Translations under genes and position numbers: made by a program
The notes under the pieces: model-generated
Database searches by the model: none
What the model was told of the DNA's origin: nothing
What the model saw: only the letters and a program-made list of their open reading frames with translations
From: an uncultured Dehalococcoidia bacterium
GTDB lineage: Bacteria > Chloroflexota > Dehalococcoidia > Lucifugimonadales > Lucifugimonadaceae
Reading direction: 5' to 3'
NCBI GenBank assembly: GCA_951812795.1
Contig: OX638325.1
Span: forward strand, 186,001-250,000
DNA: 64,000 nucleotides
Shown here: piece by piece, positions 33,509-41,998 of the stretch
How positions within the stretch are numbered: position 1 is the first letter of the stretch
How the letters are laid out: every line of letters begins with the position of its first letter

Positions 33509-34261
33509 ATGCTGAAGATTGAAAATTTGCACGCCGTCGTAACTGACAGCGAGGAAGAAATACTGAAGGGGATCGACCTAGAGGTGAACCCGGGGGAGGT
33601 GCACGCCATCATGGGACCGAATGGCAGCGGCAAGAGCACGCTCGCCAACGTCCTCATGGGCAAACCCTCATATTCGGTCACCGACGGCGACATCACGGTC
33701 GACGGCGATAGCATCGTCGAACTGATGCCCGATGCCCGAGCCCACCTAGGAATGTTCCTAGCAATGCAGTACCCGTCAGAGGTGCCGGGAGTTCGCCCGT
33801 GGCAGTTCCTGAAAGCGGCCAAAGACGCGATCGACGTTGCGAATGGACAGTCCAAGATGTCCGTACGGGCATTCTCGAGACTCTTCGATGAAAAGGTTAC
33901 CGAATCCGGTATTAATCCCGATTTGATCAAGCGGTCACTAAACGAGGGTTTCTCCGGAGGCGAAAAAAAGCGCAATGAAATGCTCCAGATGCAGGTGCTC
34001 GCACCACGGATCGCAATCATGGACGAAACCGATTCCGGCCTCGATATCGATGCGCTCCAAGCCGTCGCAGATGGCGTGAACAAAATGCGTTCGCCGGATC
34101 GCAGCTTTGTGATCGTCACACATTATCAGCGACTGCTGCACTACGTGAAGCCGGATGTCGTCCACATTCTTGTCAACGGGAAGATCGTGGAGACGGGCGG
34201 AGCTATGTTGGCTGAGAAGATCGAAGCCACCGGGTACCGCGACTATCTAGCGGTTCGATGA
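33509..34261 (+). CDS. sufC: Fe-S cluster assembly ATPase SufC
   Basis: 250 residues, ABC-type ATPase: Walker A GPNGSGKSTLAN, signature FSGGEKKRNEMLQM, Walker B APRIAIMDETDSGLDIDAL, and the H-loop VIVTHYQRLL. The SGGEKKRNE form is diagnostic for SufC. It powers rearrangement of the SufBC2D scaffold and is 72 bp after sufB. Confidence 0.97.
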   Translation: MLKIENLHAVVTDSEEEILKGIDLEVNPGEVHAIMGPNGSGKSTLANVLMGKPSYSVTDGDITVDGDSIVELMPDARAHLGMFLAMQYPSEVPGVRPWQFLKAAKDAIDVANGQSKMSVRAFSRLFDEKVTESGINPDLIKRSLNEGFSGGEKKRNEMLQMQVLAPRIAIMDETDSGLDIDALQAVADGVNKMRSPDRSFVIVTHYQRLLHYVKPDVVHILVNGKIVETGGAMLAEKIEATGYRDYLAVR

Positions 34262-34283
34262 AGCAGGGAAGCGAAGAGATTTC

Positions 34284-35645
34284 ATGACCCTCAATGTCGT
34301 AGAAATCCCGACAAACGTCGTTCGGCACCTAGATCTTTACCGTCAGGATTGGGATAATTTCGTAGCCGCCCAAGCCAGCAACGGCGTAGCAACTAATCCA
34401 GTCAACGAGTTCAGAAATGTAGGTTGGCGCGAGTTCGAAAGAGTCGGATTCCCGATCCACCGACGGGGAAACGAGCTCTGGAAGTATACCGACCTGAGGG
34501 GCATCGATCGTGCGGAGTTTCGATCCGGTTCGCGGTCGAAAACATTTGATCGCAACGAACTTGCCGCCAAGATTCCGCTTCCGTCTGAATGGCAGAATCT
34601 AGTATTCGTTGATGGTAGGTTAGATCGATCTCATTCGGATTCTGTTGGACAGCAAGCAGGAGTCCGATTTGATTCGGTTTCGAGTTTTGCCGATTTAGGC
34701 AAATTGGCGCAGTGCGCAGACAACGCATTTGTTTCGCTGAACTCCGCTTTCCTCGATGACGGCATCTTCGTCGATGTAGATGCCGGGGGATTTGCGAATA
34801 AGCCGATACACCTGGTATTCGTAACAACTGAGTTCGACGACGGGCATCGGGCAGTTTACCCGCGAGTCGCAGCCTCAATCGGTTCTGGCGCCGAAGCGAT
34901 GCTGATTGAAACCCACGTATCAATTTCCGATGCCGCACACTTGTCGGCACCCGTCGTTGAGATCTCGTTGGCTGATGACGCGTCGTTGAAGCATTACCGA
35001 GCGCAGCTAGACAACGAGAATTCGTACCATTTCGCAACCACTCGCGTCAAGCAATCGTCAGGTTCAAACTACCAGTCGTCATCTTTCTCCATAGGCTGCT
35101 CTATCGGGCGCAACGACGTTTTTACGCACTTGGCGGGTGAACACGCGGTGTCAACGCTTCACGGCGTCTATCTGACCACCAATCGGCAACACCAGGACAA
35201 CGAGATCAGCACTACCCATTTGGCGCCGCATTGCACGAGCGATCAGTACTACAAGGGCATACTGTCGGGACGTTCGCGAGCGGTGTTCAGCGGAAAGATC
35301 ACGGTGGAGCGCGGAGCACAGAAGACCGATGCGAGCCAGAAAGATCTGAACCTGCTACTTTCGCACGGTGCCGAGGTCGATACGAAGCCTTCGTTGGAGA
35401 TCTACGCTGACGACGTCAAGTGTGGCCACGGCGCAACGGCCGGATACGTGGATGAAGACACGCTTTTCTATTTGCAGTCGCGGGGCGTCGATTACGACAC
35501 CGCGCAGGCGATGTTGATTAGGGGTTTCGCGGCCGAGATCATCTCCGAGTTTGGCGATGATACATTGCGGGAGTTCCTCGAGAACCAACTCGACGAGTTG
35601 ATGCCCGTGTTGCAGATAGCTTCTGACACAATCGGAACTGCGTAA
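34284..35645 (+). CDS. sufD: Fe-S cluster assembly protein SufD
   Basis: 453 residues, SufB-like beta-helix protein. Typical stretches: WKYTDLRGIDRAEF, FVDGRLDRSHSD, SASAHLSAPVVEI-like SDAAHLSAPVVEISL, YQSSSFSIGCSIGRNDV, HCTSDQYYKGILSGRSRAVFSG (C-terminal part QYYKGILSGRSRAVFSG), and DVKCGHGATAGYVDEDTLFYL. It partners SufB and SufC. It is 22 bp after sufC. Confidence 0.95.
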   Translation: MTLNVVEIPTNVVRHLDLYRQDWDNFVAAQASNGVATNPVNEFRNVGWREFERVGFPIHRRGNELWKYTDLRGIDRAEFRSGSRSKTFDRNELAAKIPLPSEWQNLVFVDGRLDRSHSDSVGQQAGVRFDSVSSFADLGKLAQCADNAFVSLNSAFLDDGIFVDVDAGGFANKPIHLVFVTTEFDDGHRAVYPRVAASIGSGAEAMLIETHVSISDAAHLSAPVVEISLADDASLKHYRAQLDNENSYHFATTRVKQSSGSNYQSSSFSIGCSIGRNDVFTHLAGEHAVSTLHGVYLTTNRQHQDNEISTTHLAPHCTSDQYYKGILSGRSRAVFSGKITVERGAQKTDASQKDLNLLLSHGAEVDTKPSLEIYADDVKCGHGATAGYVDEDTLFYLQSRGVDYDTAQAMLIRGFAAEIISEFGDDTLREFLENQLDELMPVLQIASDTIGTA

Positions 35646-35725
35646 TCGCTGACGCAATCCGAGGCTAGAATAGTTGCACCGCGTTCAGGCGGAACGCGCG
35701 ACACTGTTTAAGGCGTAACCCACCG

Positions 35726-36190
35726 ATGCGCAGCGGGTTCGGACATCTCGACGAAGTCAATCGCTACATCGTTGAGGATCATTGTCGCAATCCCCGCAAC
35801 ACTGACCCGATTCCTTCTAACGACGCTGAGGCACGAATCGATAATCCGTTTTGCGGCGACGAGGTCTCGGTGCAACTCAAGTTTGAAGGGGATCGTGTGA
35901 CGAGAATCTCGGTTCAGGGTTCAGGTTGCGCGATCACGCAAGCATCGGCCTCGATAATGGGAGAAACGGTAGAGGGCAAGCATAGTTCGGAGATCATCGA
36001 CATCGCTTCCAACATTCGGTTGATGCTAACCAGAGGCGAGATACCGGAATCGATTGACGAGGATTCCCTTGGCGATGCCGTCGCATTGCGTGAAGTCTCC
36101 CGCTTTCCGATTCGCATCAAGTGTGCGTTGCTGGCGTGGGCAACGTTGGAAGACGCGATCCAGAGTTATAACGCGTCGAAGTTGGGTTAA
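35726..36190 (+). CDS. sufU: SufU/NifU-like Fe-S scaffold or sulfur-transfer protein
   Basis: 154 residues of the IscU-like fold: EDHCRNPRN, Cys in NPFCGDEV (about 47), Cys in GSGCAITQASASIM (about 72), and Cys in RIKCALLAW (about 133). The three Cys are the zinc/sulfur ligands of SufU. It accepts sulfur from SufS and passes it to SufBCD; sufS itself is not in the window. Between sufD and sufU lies a GCGTTC-N5-GAACGC inverted repeat without a U-tract. The stop overlaps the next, convergent gene by four bases (TTAA). Confidence 0.92.
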   Translation: MRSGFGHLDEVNRYIVEDHCRNPRNTDPIPSNDAEARIDNPFCGDEVSVQLKFEGDRVTRISVQGSGCAITQASASIMGETVEGKHSSEIIDIASNIRLMLTRGEIPESIDEDSLGDAVALREVSRFPIRIKCALLAWATLEDAIQSYNASKLG

Positions 36191-38190
36191 CCGCGCACGC
36201 GATCACCAAGCCACATACGGGCAAGCCAGAAAGAATCGGCCCGGAATGTGTTCGGCACGACGTTGTTCAAGTGCGACCACCATGACCAGTGGTAAACATT
36301 TGCAGCAGCGCGGAACAGGTGCGCTCCTCGGAATATCTCGCGTTGGATTTCTAGCAGCAACTCGCGTCTTGTCGCTGGGTTGTTCTCTGTGGCCTGTCGC
36401 TCGATCAATGCGTCTAATTCGGGTGAGGAATAGCCTGTGGTGTTTCGCAGTGAACCGGAATGATGAATGGCAAAGAGCATCGAAGTGACACTCGACTGCG
36501 GCGGTGGCGCACCGACGTAGATGTCGTAGTCGCGATCGAGCCATACCTCTTCACCGAATTGTCTGGTTGAGACAGGTTCCACCGCAACCGTAATTCCGAG
36601 TGATTGGACTGCGGAAGCGAGGGAATTTGCTGTGTCGATGTAGTCGTCGCCGAACTGACCGACGCGGATGGTGAAGTCGATTCCGCGCGGTATGCTGATA
36701 CCTTCCATTAGTTCCAACACCATTTTTCTGTCGTTGAAGCGTGAATCGATTTCCTCGGAGGGTAACAGCCAGTGGGGATCGTTCAGTGGCAAACCTGAGC
36801 TGATGAATGATTGACCATCGTGCAGGGTGTCAATAAGGGCGTTTGGGTCCCAGGAATAGAGGATTGCGTTTCGCAAGAAGTGGTGAACCAGGTAGCCACG
36901 TCTGGTGTTGAATGCGACCTCAATGCCGGCGGAAGCGTCGTGGCTGCGTGTCCAACGCAACTCAGGGAAGCGTTCGACCGCGTCGACGAGATCGTTTAAC
37001 GCTGGTTGGATGAGGTCCATTTGACCAGTGCGCAAGGATGTTGTTCGAGATGCTGCGTCTTCGATGATGGCGACGATGATGCCATCAAGCAACGGCAGTT
37101 CAGGGACGAAGTAATCTTGGTTGGCCTCGAACCGCATCGCGCCGGTCTCGAACACGGTCTGGATCCAAGGTCCAGTTCCGATAGTCGGACCCTCGATGAG
37201 ATCGCCATTCAGATTGACCGCTTCGGGCGAGACGATCGCCATTCTCGCATCGGCGAGTTTGTCGAATATCTCCGCATCCGGTAACGTCAACTCGATTTCA
37301 ACAGTGTCGTCGCTGACTGCTCGGACTTCGGCGACGGTGTTTACCAGTGGCGAGTTAGCGAATGTTGGGTCAGTCAAGCGGTTGATGCTAAACGCGACAT
37401 CCGTAGCGGTTAGGTCTCTGCCGAGACCGGGGTTTGTATCCTGCCAAGCGACATTAGGTCGCAGCTTGATGGAGAGCGTGGTGTCGTCCGCAAACTCCCA
37501 GCTCTCGCAGAGATCGCAGATGATCTCGTATGCCGAAGTGGAGGTGTTCGGATCGTATCTGCCGGACAGAGCGTCGGTACCACTGTGTGCTTCTCCGGGT
37601 GAATTCCATCGATAGCGGAACACACGGGAGTATGCGATGCCGGGGCCCCACGCGGCGAGGATAGGGGAGACCGATTTATGGATATCTTGGTGTGGAGGTG
37701 ACTGCGGAACTGCGACCTTGATTTCGCCGCCGCGCTGACCGCTCACGGGTGCGGGTGTGACGAATTTGGGGCCGATTGCGTTTGGTGTCGCCGTGATTTG
37801 GGGCGTGGGAACCGGGGTTGAAGTGGGAGGGATGGGTGTTGGCGGTTCAGGGGTAACGGTTGGTGTTGGTGTTATTGGTGTTGCTGTAGGCTCGGGCGTG
37901 GATGTAGGGTCGGTTGAGGTCGTTGTCGGCGGTTGAGACTCTGGTGTGACGGTTGGTGCGGAAACGGTTGCGGTTGGTTCAATTGGTTCGGGCGTGGCGG
38001 TGGGTTCAGGTGTGATTGTGGCCGTCGGTGTTGCGAATTGTTCGACTACCGTCGGCGTTGAGGTCGGTATTGATGTGGCGGTCGCTATGACGGTTTCCGT
38101 CGGTGTGGATTCCGTTTCGCTACAGCCGATTACGAGTACCAATCCGCAAATTGCTGCGACAATCCCGGTGCGCAGGATGGATCGGGACAT
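36187..38190 (-). CDS. ABC transporter substrate-binding lipoprotein, peptide/nickel (family 5) type
   Basis: 667 residues. A lipoprotein signal (SILRTGIVAAICGLVLVIGC, Cys23) is followed by a 120-residue Thr/Pro/Glu-rich linker full of TPEPTATP-like repeats, then the SBP_bac_5 domain: GGEIKVAVPQSPPHQDIHKSV, YEIICDLCESWEFADDTTL, LTATDVAFSINRLTDPTFANS, and a C-terminal ERQATENNPATRRELLLEIQ. It would sit on the outside of the membrane and bind oligopeptides or similar solutes. No permease or ATPase genes of that transporter are adjacent. ATG at 38190 overlaps the epimerase stop (TGATG). Confidence 0.88.
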   Translation of the reverse strand: MSRSILRTGIVAAICGLVLVIGCSETESTPTETVIATATSIPTSTPTVVEQFATPTATITPEPTATPEPIEPTATVSAPTVTPESQPPTTTSTDPTSTPEPTATPITPTPTVTPEPPTPIPPTSTPVPTPQITATPNAIGPKFVTPAPVSGQRGGEIKVAVPQSPPHQDIHKSVSPILAAWGPGIAYSRVFRYRWNSPGEAHSGTDALSGRYDPNTSTSAYEIICDLCESWEFADDTTLSIKLRPNVAWQDTNPGLGRDLTATDVAFSINRLTDPTFANSPLVNTVAEVRAVSDDTVEIELTLPDAEIFDKLADARMAIVSPEAVNLNGDLIEGPTIGTGPWIQTVFETGAMRFEANQDYFVPELPLLDGIIVAIIEDAASRTTSLRTGQMDLIQPALNDLVDAVERFPELRWTRSHDASAGIEVAFNTRRGYLVHHFLRNAILYSWDPNALIDTLHDGQSFISSGLPLNDPHWLLPSEEIDSRFNDRKMVLELMEGISIPRGIDFTIRVGQFGDDYIDTANSLASAVQSLGITVAVEPVSTRQFGEEVWLDRDYDIYVGAPPPQSSVTSMLFAIHHSGSLRNTTGYSSPELDALIERQATENNPATRRELLLEIQREIFRGAHLFRAAANVYHWSWWSHLNNVVPNTFRADSFWLARMWLGDRVRG

Positions 38191-39158
38191 CAAGAGGTCG
38201 CCTGCCTGAACCAATCGACGGTTTTCCAGATGCCGTCTTGAAATGATGTTTTGGCTTGCCAGCCGAGGTCGTTTTTGGCTGCAGTAACGTCGAGCCAGAT
38301 TTTCGGAATATCGCCGGCTCTGGGCGGTCCGTGTTCCGCCGGTTTGGCGGTCGGGATCAGTTCGGAAAGAACATCGTGTATCTCGTTAACGGATACGCCG
38401 TAACCGGTGCCGATGTTGTAAGGGCCTGGGAGATTGGAGTCGGCTAGGGTTAGGACGCCGTCGATGAAGTCTGAGAGGTAGATATAGTCTCGCTGGTCGT
38501 TGCCATCGCCGAAGATGGTTATTTGCCGACCTTCGAGCATTGCTTGGGTGAAGATTGCGATCACTCCGGCCTCTCCGTCGGGGTTTTGGCGCGGGCCATA
38601 GACGTTTGCGGGACGGACGATGGTGTAGTTGAGGTCGTATAGATGGCCGTAGACGCGGAGGTAGTTTTCCATGGCGAGTTTGGAGGCGCCGTATGGTGAT
38701 AGCGGTTTGGCCGCGATCGATTCGCTGGCGGGGAGGGCAGAAGGATCGAGGTCGCCGTAGATTGCACCTCCAGTGGAGAACAAGATGAAACGCGGTCGAT
38801 GGTGGAGATGTCTGATGGGTTCTAGGAGATTTAATGTGCCGTTGACGTTGATGTTGACGTCGGTCAAGGGTTCTCGCGCTGAGATTGCGACTGAGGTCTG
38901 GGCTGCTAGGTGGTAAATTGATTTGGGATTTAGGTCATTGATGAGGTCGTGGATGTCGGGGTTGCAGATGTCTTGGTTGATAAGGGTGGCGTCGGGATGG
39001 AGGTATTGGGTGTTTGAGGTTGACCCATTGTCGATGACGGTGACGTGTTCGCCGCGGTCGATAAGGGCGTCGACGAGGTGGGTGCCGATGAAACCTGCTC
39101 CGCCGGTCACCAAAACGGTTTCGGGCGCGGGTTGTTGTGGCGTGTTGGATTTGCTCAT
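38190..39158 (-). CDS. NAD-dependent sugar epimerase/dehydratase (UDP-glucose 4-epimerase-like, extended SDR)
   Basis: 322 residues. The Rossmann NAD motif VLVTGGAGFIGTHLVDALI is at residue 15, VIDNGSTSN follows, and YGASKLAMENYLRVYG carries the catalytic Tyr/Lys pair (YxxxK). Further family marks are RPANVYGPRQNPDGEAG, FGDGNQRDYI-like FGDGNDQRDYIYLSDFIDG, and YNIGTG. It likely interconverts nucleotide sugars for surface polysaccharide, but the exact substrate is unknown. It is coupled to the downstream lipoprotein gene by a 1-base overlap. Confidence 0.9.
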   Translation of the reverse strand: MSKSNTPQQPAPETVLVTGGAGFIGTHLVDALIDRGEHVTVIDNGSTSNTQYLHPDATLINQDICNPDIHDLINDLNPKSIYHLAAQTSVAISAREPLTDVNINVNGTLNLLEPIRHLHHRPRFILFSTGGAIYGDLDPSALPASESIAAKPLSPYGASKLAMENYLRVYGHLYDLNYTIVRPANVYGPRQNPDGEAGVIAIFTQAMLEGRQITIFGDGNDQRDYIYLSDFIDGVLTLADSNLPGPYNIGTGYGVSVNEIHDVLSELIPTAKPAEHGPPRAGDIPKIWLDVTAAKNDLGWQAKTSFQDGIWKTVDWFRQATS

Positions 39159-39345
39159 AAGGGAGGGACGAGGTCGTCGGTTGTCTGTTAGCTAAACGGA
39201 AGTTTTGAGTTAGTGGTTTCAGGAGGTTTGACCTTCAATTATGCGTTAGCGGATGGGTCAAACTTTGGGCGCGTGTGGGCAGGTTGACAGTAAGGGGATA
39301 GAATTGGCAGGCGTTAACTGGTGAACGAACTTGGAGATTGTATCG

Positions 39346-40233
39346 ATGCCCGACATTAGATTGATTGCTTCCCGCCATTCGGCTTTTTACAGTCCGTTGA
39401 TCTCGATGATCGCCGGCGGTTTCCTTGAGAAGGAAGGCCTTTCGGCGACATATGCACCGGCGGCCGCGGGTCAGAACTCGGTGATTGAGGTCGCTGAGGG
39501 CAGGGCGGATGTTGGGCAATCGGCGGTTTCGGGGAGTTGGAGCGCACTCGATGCTGGTGAGAAACCGCCCGTAGCGCATTTCGCTCAGATCAACGCTTTT
39601 GATGGGTTCATCGTTGCGGCGCGTGAGCCGGATGCGGATTTCCGGTGGGAGAAGCTACTCGATGCGAAGTTCTTGTATGTGCATGGTGGTCAGCCGGAGG
39701 CGATGTTGCGTTACGGGTTGCACCGGGTAGGCATTGACCTTTCGGACATCGAGGGTATCGAGTCGTCTGGTGGCGATGAGATGATGGAGCAGTGGCGCAA
39801 CGGCGAAGGTGACTATTTCCACGAGCAGGGCGCGTTTCCGCAGCAGTTGGAGCATGAGGGTGTTGGGCACATTGTTGGTTCTATAGGAGAGATCGTGGGA
39901 CCGACGGCTTTTAGCAGCTTGGTTGGTCGATGGGATTGGATTGGGTCGGACGAGTCGAAGGCGGTGACGCGGGCTTACCGGGCCTCTCGTGAGTGGGTGA
40001 ATACGGCGGACCCTATGGAGGTTGCTGAGGCTGAGGAGCCGTTCTTCCCGGGGATCGCAGTAAAGGCGACGGCTGCGGCAGTCGGTTACTACCAGAAGTT
40101 GGGAAACTGGGACGGGGACATAGCGATACCGACTGATCTATATGAGTCGGCGCTGGACGTGTTCGAGCACTCTGGGATGGTGGGTTCGCGGCATTCGTAT
40201 GAGGATGTTGTTGTGGCGCCTCCGGGGATGTGA
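39346..40233 (+). CDS. NMT1/THI5-like solute-binding family protein
   Basis: 295 residues from the ATG at 39346 (GGAG 9 bases upstream). It resembles ABC substrate-binding proteins of the NMT1/THI5 and SsuA type: IRLIASRHSAFYSPLISMIAGGFLEKEGL (first part), AAAGQNSVIEVAEGRADVGQSAVSGSW, and a C-terminal PFFPGIAVKATAAAVGYYQKLG. There is no signal peptide, so it may act in the cytoplasm, for instance in synthesis of a pyrimidine-like compound, or its export signal is atypical. No transporter partner is adjacent. Confidence 0.75.
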   Translation: MPDIRLIASRHSAFYSPLISMIAGGFLEKEGLSATYAPAAAGQNSVIEVAEGRADVGQSAVSGSWSALDAGEKPPVAHFAQINAFDGFIVAAREPDADFRWEKLLDAKFLYVHGGQPEAMLRYGLHRVGIDLSDIEGIESSGGDEMMEQWRNGEGDYFHEQGAFPQQLEHEGVGHIVGSIGEIVGPTAFSSLVGRWDWIGSDESKAVTRAYRASREWVNTADPMEVAEAEEPFFPGIAVKATAAAVGYYQKLGNWDGDIAIPTDLYESALDVFEHSGMVGSRHSYEDVVVAPPGM

Positions 40234-40235
40234 TT

Positions 40236-40268
40236 GTTTGAACTATGATGTGAATGATTTGAATGATG
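40236..40268 (+). repeat. GAACTA(G)GATG-type repeat, copy 1
   Basis: TTTGAACTATGATGTGAATG with GATTTGAATGATGGG following. It resembles copies at 41118 and 48398 and a repeat type I remember from many unrelated bacterial genomes. Confidence 0.6.
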
Positions 40269-40691
40269 GGCTGTTGCGTTGTTTGGGTACTGCGGTGACG
40301 CTGGGGGTTGGTTGTTGTTTTGGGGACGCGTTTAATTGAAGGTGGGTGTGTGCCTCCTTTGTGCTCCCTTTGAGCGGGGGCGGGTTGGTTATGGTTCCTT
40401 TTCAGAGAAAGGGAACGGGTTTTGGTTTTTGAGCTTGCTTCGATTTTGGAAGCGTTGCTCGGTGGGACATCGCCGCTTTGCTGCGAGATGTTGGACTGCC
40501 GACTTCCCTCGTCCGGTCACTGCCCGCGTCGCCAGACCGCGGGCCCTCTCGGCGACCAATCTGTTGAGTCGCGTCGCCGATCATCGGGTAGTTTTGCACA
40601 TCCTCGTGCCGTAGCCGCGGCCCCGCAGCGAGTGGGGCCCGACGTCTGCCGAATCCACGACCGTTTATCTGGCCCTTGGCTTGACATTGGT

Positions 40692-40770
40692 GGCCTCCCC
40701 CTAACCCCCTCCTGAAGGAGGGGGGACAGGTACTTGCCGTGCTCCTGGAGGAGGGGGGACAGGTGCTTGT
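40692..40770. repeat. Family A palindrome (GGAGGGG type), one full and one partial copy
   Basis: The full copy (40692-40726) reads CCTCCCCCTAACCCCCTCC then a TGAA loop and GGAGGGGGG. A partial copy (CCTGGAGGAGGGGGG plus ACAGGTGCTTG) follows at 40744-40770. Confidence 0.8.
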
Positions 40771-41117
40771 CGTCTTGGGGGAGGTCATGAATGTCTTGCT
40801 GGCTCGTGTTGCCGGGGGTGCATTAGTCCCCGGCGACCAGAACTTGTTACTTCGATCGCTTCGAACGGAACCGCTAGACCTTGCGCCCGTCTCAAGATTG
40901 GGCGAGGGGCGTCGCTGCTGGTCGTTTCTGCGCGCGGACGGGTCCGGGTTACCTTTGCAGGACCCCGTGTCCCCGTTTTGTGTTCCTTGCGTTTCCACGA
41001 TCTGACGCTTTGTCCCTTCGGTCTTTCGGCTAGATTGGTGTCCGCACTCGTCAGGGCGGCGATGTCTTTTGAATTCATTTTTAATAATACCACGGATGTA
41101 ACGGTTGTCAAGTGGTT

Positions 41118-41162
41118 GTTTGAACTAGGATGTGAGGGATTGGGAAGGATTTTAAGGATGGG
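41118..41162 (+). repeat. GAACTAGGATG-type repeat, copy 2
   Basis: TTTGAACTAGGATGTGAGGG followed by ATTGGGAAGGATTTTAAGG. Same family as copy 1 and the copy at 48398. Confidence 0.65.
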
Positions 41163-41239
41163 TGTTGTGGGAGGGGGTGTTGCGGTGATGGTGGGTGGAT
41201 GCATGTTGGGGTGATCCGCGCCCCTTGGCCGCCCGGTTG

Positions 41240-41279
41240 CCCTCACCCTAGCTCTCTCCCGCCTAGCGGGAGAGGGGAC
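41240..41279. repeat. Family B palindrome (CTCTCCCGC/GCGGGAGAG), copy 1
   Basis: A CTCACCCTAG leader and CTCTCCCGC-CTA-GCGGGAGAG hairpin. Further copies at 43596-43635 and 53170-53211 share the upstream GGCCGCCCCGGTTGCC-like leader. Confidence 0.85.
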
Positions 41280-41326
41280 GGTTGTTGGGAGAGAGAGAGG
41301 GTGCTTCTGCGCCTGCGGGGTGTTGA

Positions 41327-41476
41327 GATTCCTCGCTGCGCTCGGAATGACATGGATCAGGCTCGGAATGACAAGGGTCGCGTTGGGCATTACGTGGATC
41401 GCGTTGGGAATGACGTGGATCGCGAATGGGCATGTACGTGGATCGCGATTGGGATGACGCGGATTGGGATTGGGAT
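41327..41476. repeat. CHSERSEES-type repeat with degenerate tandem GGAATGACGTGGATCGCG units
   Basis: Starts with ATTCCTCGCTGCGCTCGGAA, whose complement encodes the well-known artefact peptide CHSERSEES, and runs into about seven imperfect units of about 20 bp (GGAATGACGTGGATCGCGTT and variants). A second copy lies at 42143-42225. Confidence 0.8.
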
Positions 41477-41477
41477 T

Positions 41478-41744
41478 TTAGCGATATGCTCGGTCGCGGC
41501 GGACTACCTTGAGTACTAGCACTCGCAAAACTTCGTCTTGGATTTCACAGATGACTCGATAATCTCCGACTCGGTAACGCCACCAGCCGCGTAGCGGCCC
41601 AGATAGCGCCGTACCCAACTGCCTTGGGTTTTCCGAATCGGCGACTCGCTGGCGCATGTAGTCAATGATTCGTCGTGTGGTAGGCCTATCGAGTTTGCGG
41701 AGTTCGGATCTGGCGGATCTGGTGTACTCAATCGTCCAAGCCAA
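41478..41744 (-). CDS. RelE/ParE-family toxin
   Basis: 88 residues with the RelE fold pattern: TIEYTRSARSELRKLDRPTT, then a helix, LSGPLRGWWRYRVGDYRVICEI (LRGWWRYRVGDYRVICEI), and LRVLVLKVVRRDRAYR. Such toxins cleave mRNA on the ribosome. The start is TTG (AAGG 7 bases before it), inside the 3' end of the antitoxin gene, a 17-base overlap that keeps the two in step. It stops directly beside a repeat array. Confidence 0.88.
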   Translation of the reverse strand: MAWTIEYTRSARSELRKLDRPTTRRIIDYMRQRVADSENPRQLGTALSGPLRGWWRYRVGDYRVICEIQDEVLRVLVLKVVRRDRAYR

Positions 41745-41955
41745 GGTCTCGCCTTATTTCCTCTTCGGAGAAGACTTCTTCCTCGCCTTTGCGGACGCGC
41801 TCCGAGATTTCTGCGGCGAGGTAGTAGTCCTCGATGTCATCGATGCTTCGTTCGATCATCTCGCGGATGTAGAAGGCTTTCGTGCGGCGCGTCTTTGATG
41901 CGAGGTTGTCGAGTCGACGCTCGGTTTCGGGTTGCAGTCGAATGGAGGTAGGCAT
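41728..41955 (-). CDS. RelB/DinJ-like ribbon-helix-helix antitoxin
   Basis: 75 residues from the ATG at 41955. The N terminus MPTSIRLQPETERRLDNLAS is a ribbon-helix-helix DNA-binding domain, followed by KAFYIREMIERSIDDIEDYY and an acidic C terminus likely to wrap the toxin. An in-frame ATG at 41991 would place the start over the promoter and is not preferred; the still longer frame runs through repeat DNA. It is cotranscribed with the RelE-like toxin and probably binds the palindrome just upstream. Confidence 0.85.
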   Translation of the reverse strand: MPTSIRLQPETERRLDNLASKTRRTKAFYIREMIERSIDDIEDYYLAAEISERVRKGEEEVFSEEEIRRDLGLDD

Positions 41956-41975
41956 ATAGGGCTCTGCATTCTGGA

Positions 41976-41998
41976 CGATACGTGTATTCATTGTATCG
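41976..41998 (-). promoter_or_regulatory. Operator/promoter of the RelBE-like pair
   Basis: CGATAC-N11-GTATCG, a perfect 6-bp inverted repeat 21-43 bases upstream of the antitoxin ATG. It overlaps a minus-strand -10-like TACAAT, with TTCAGA 18 bases upstream as a weak -35. This is the layout expected for autorepression by an RHH antitoxin. Confidence 0.6.

Larger units (their letters stand above)
40234..41477. other. 1.2-kb gene-free, repeat-rich region
   Basis: No frame here resembles a protein; the longest ones are built from repeat sequence and low-complexity Arg/Ser/Pro. Contents: a GAACTAGGATG-type repeat at both 40236 and 41118, a copy of the GGAGGGG palindrome at 40692, a CTCTCCCGC palindrome at 41240 and a CHSERSEES-type repeat at 41327. 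The segment 40400-40690 is GC-rich with no recognised feature. Confidence 0.7.

Noticed and set aside
40402-40998. 198-residue Arg/Ser/Pro-rich frame on the minus strand
   Set aside because: Low complexity, crosses a repeat, no similarity to any family, no ribosome site. I treat it as non-coding.
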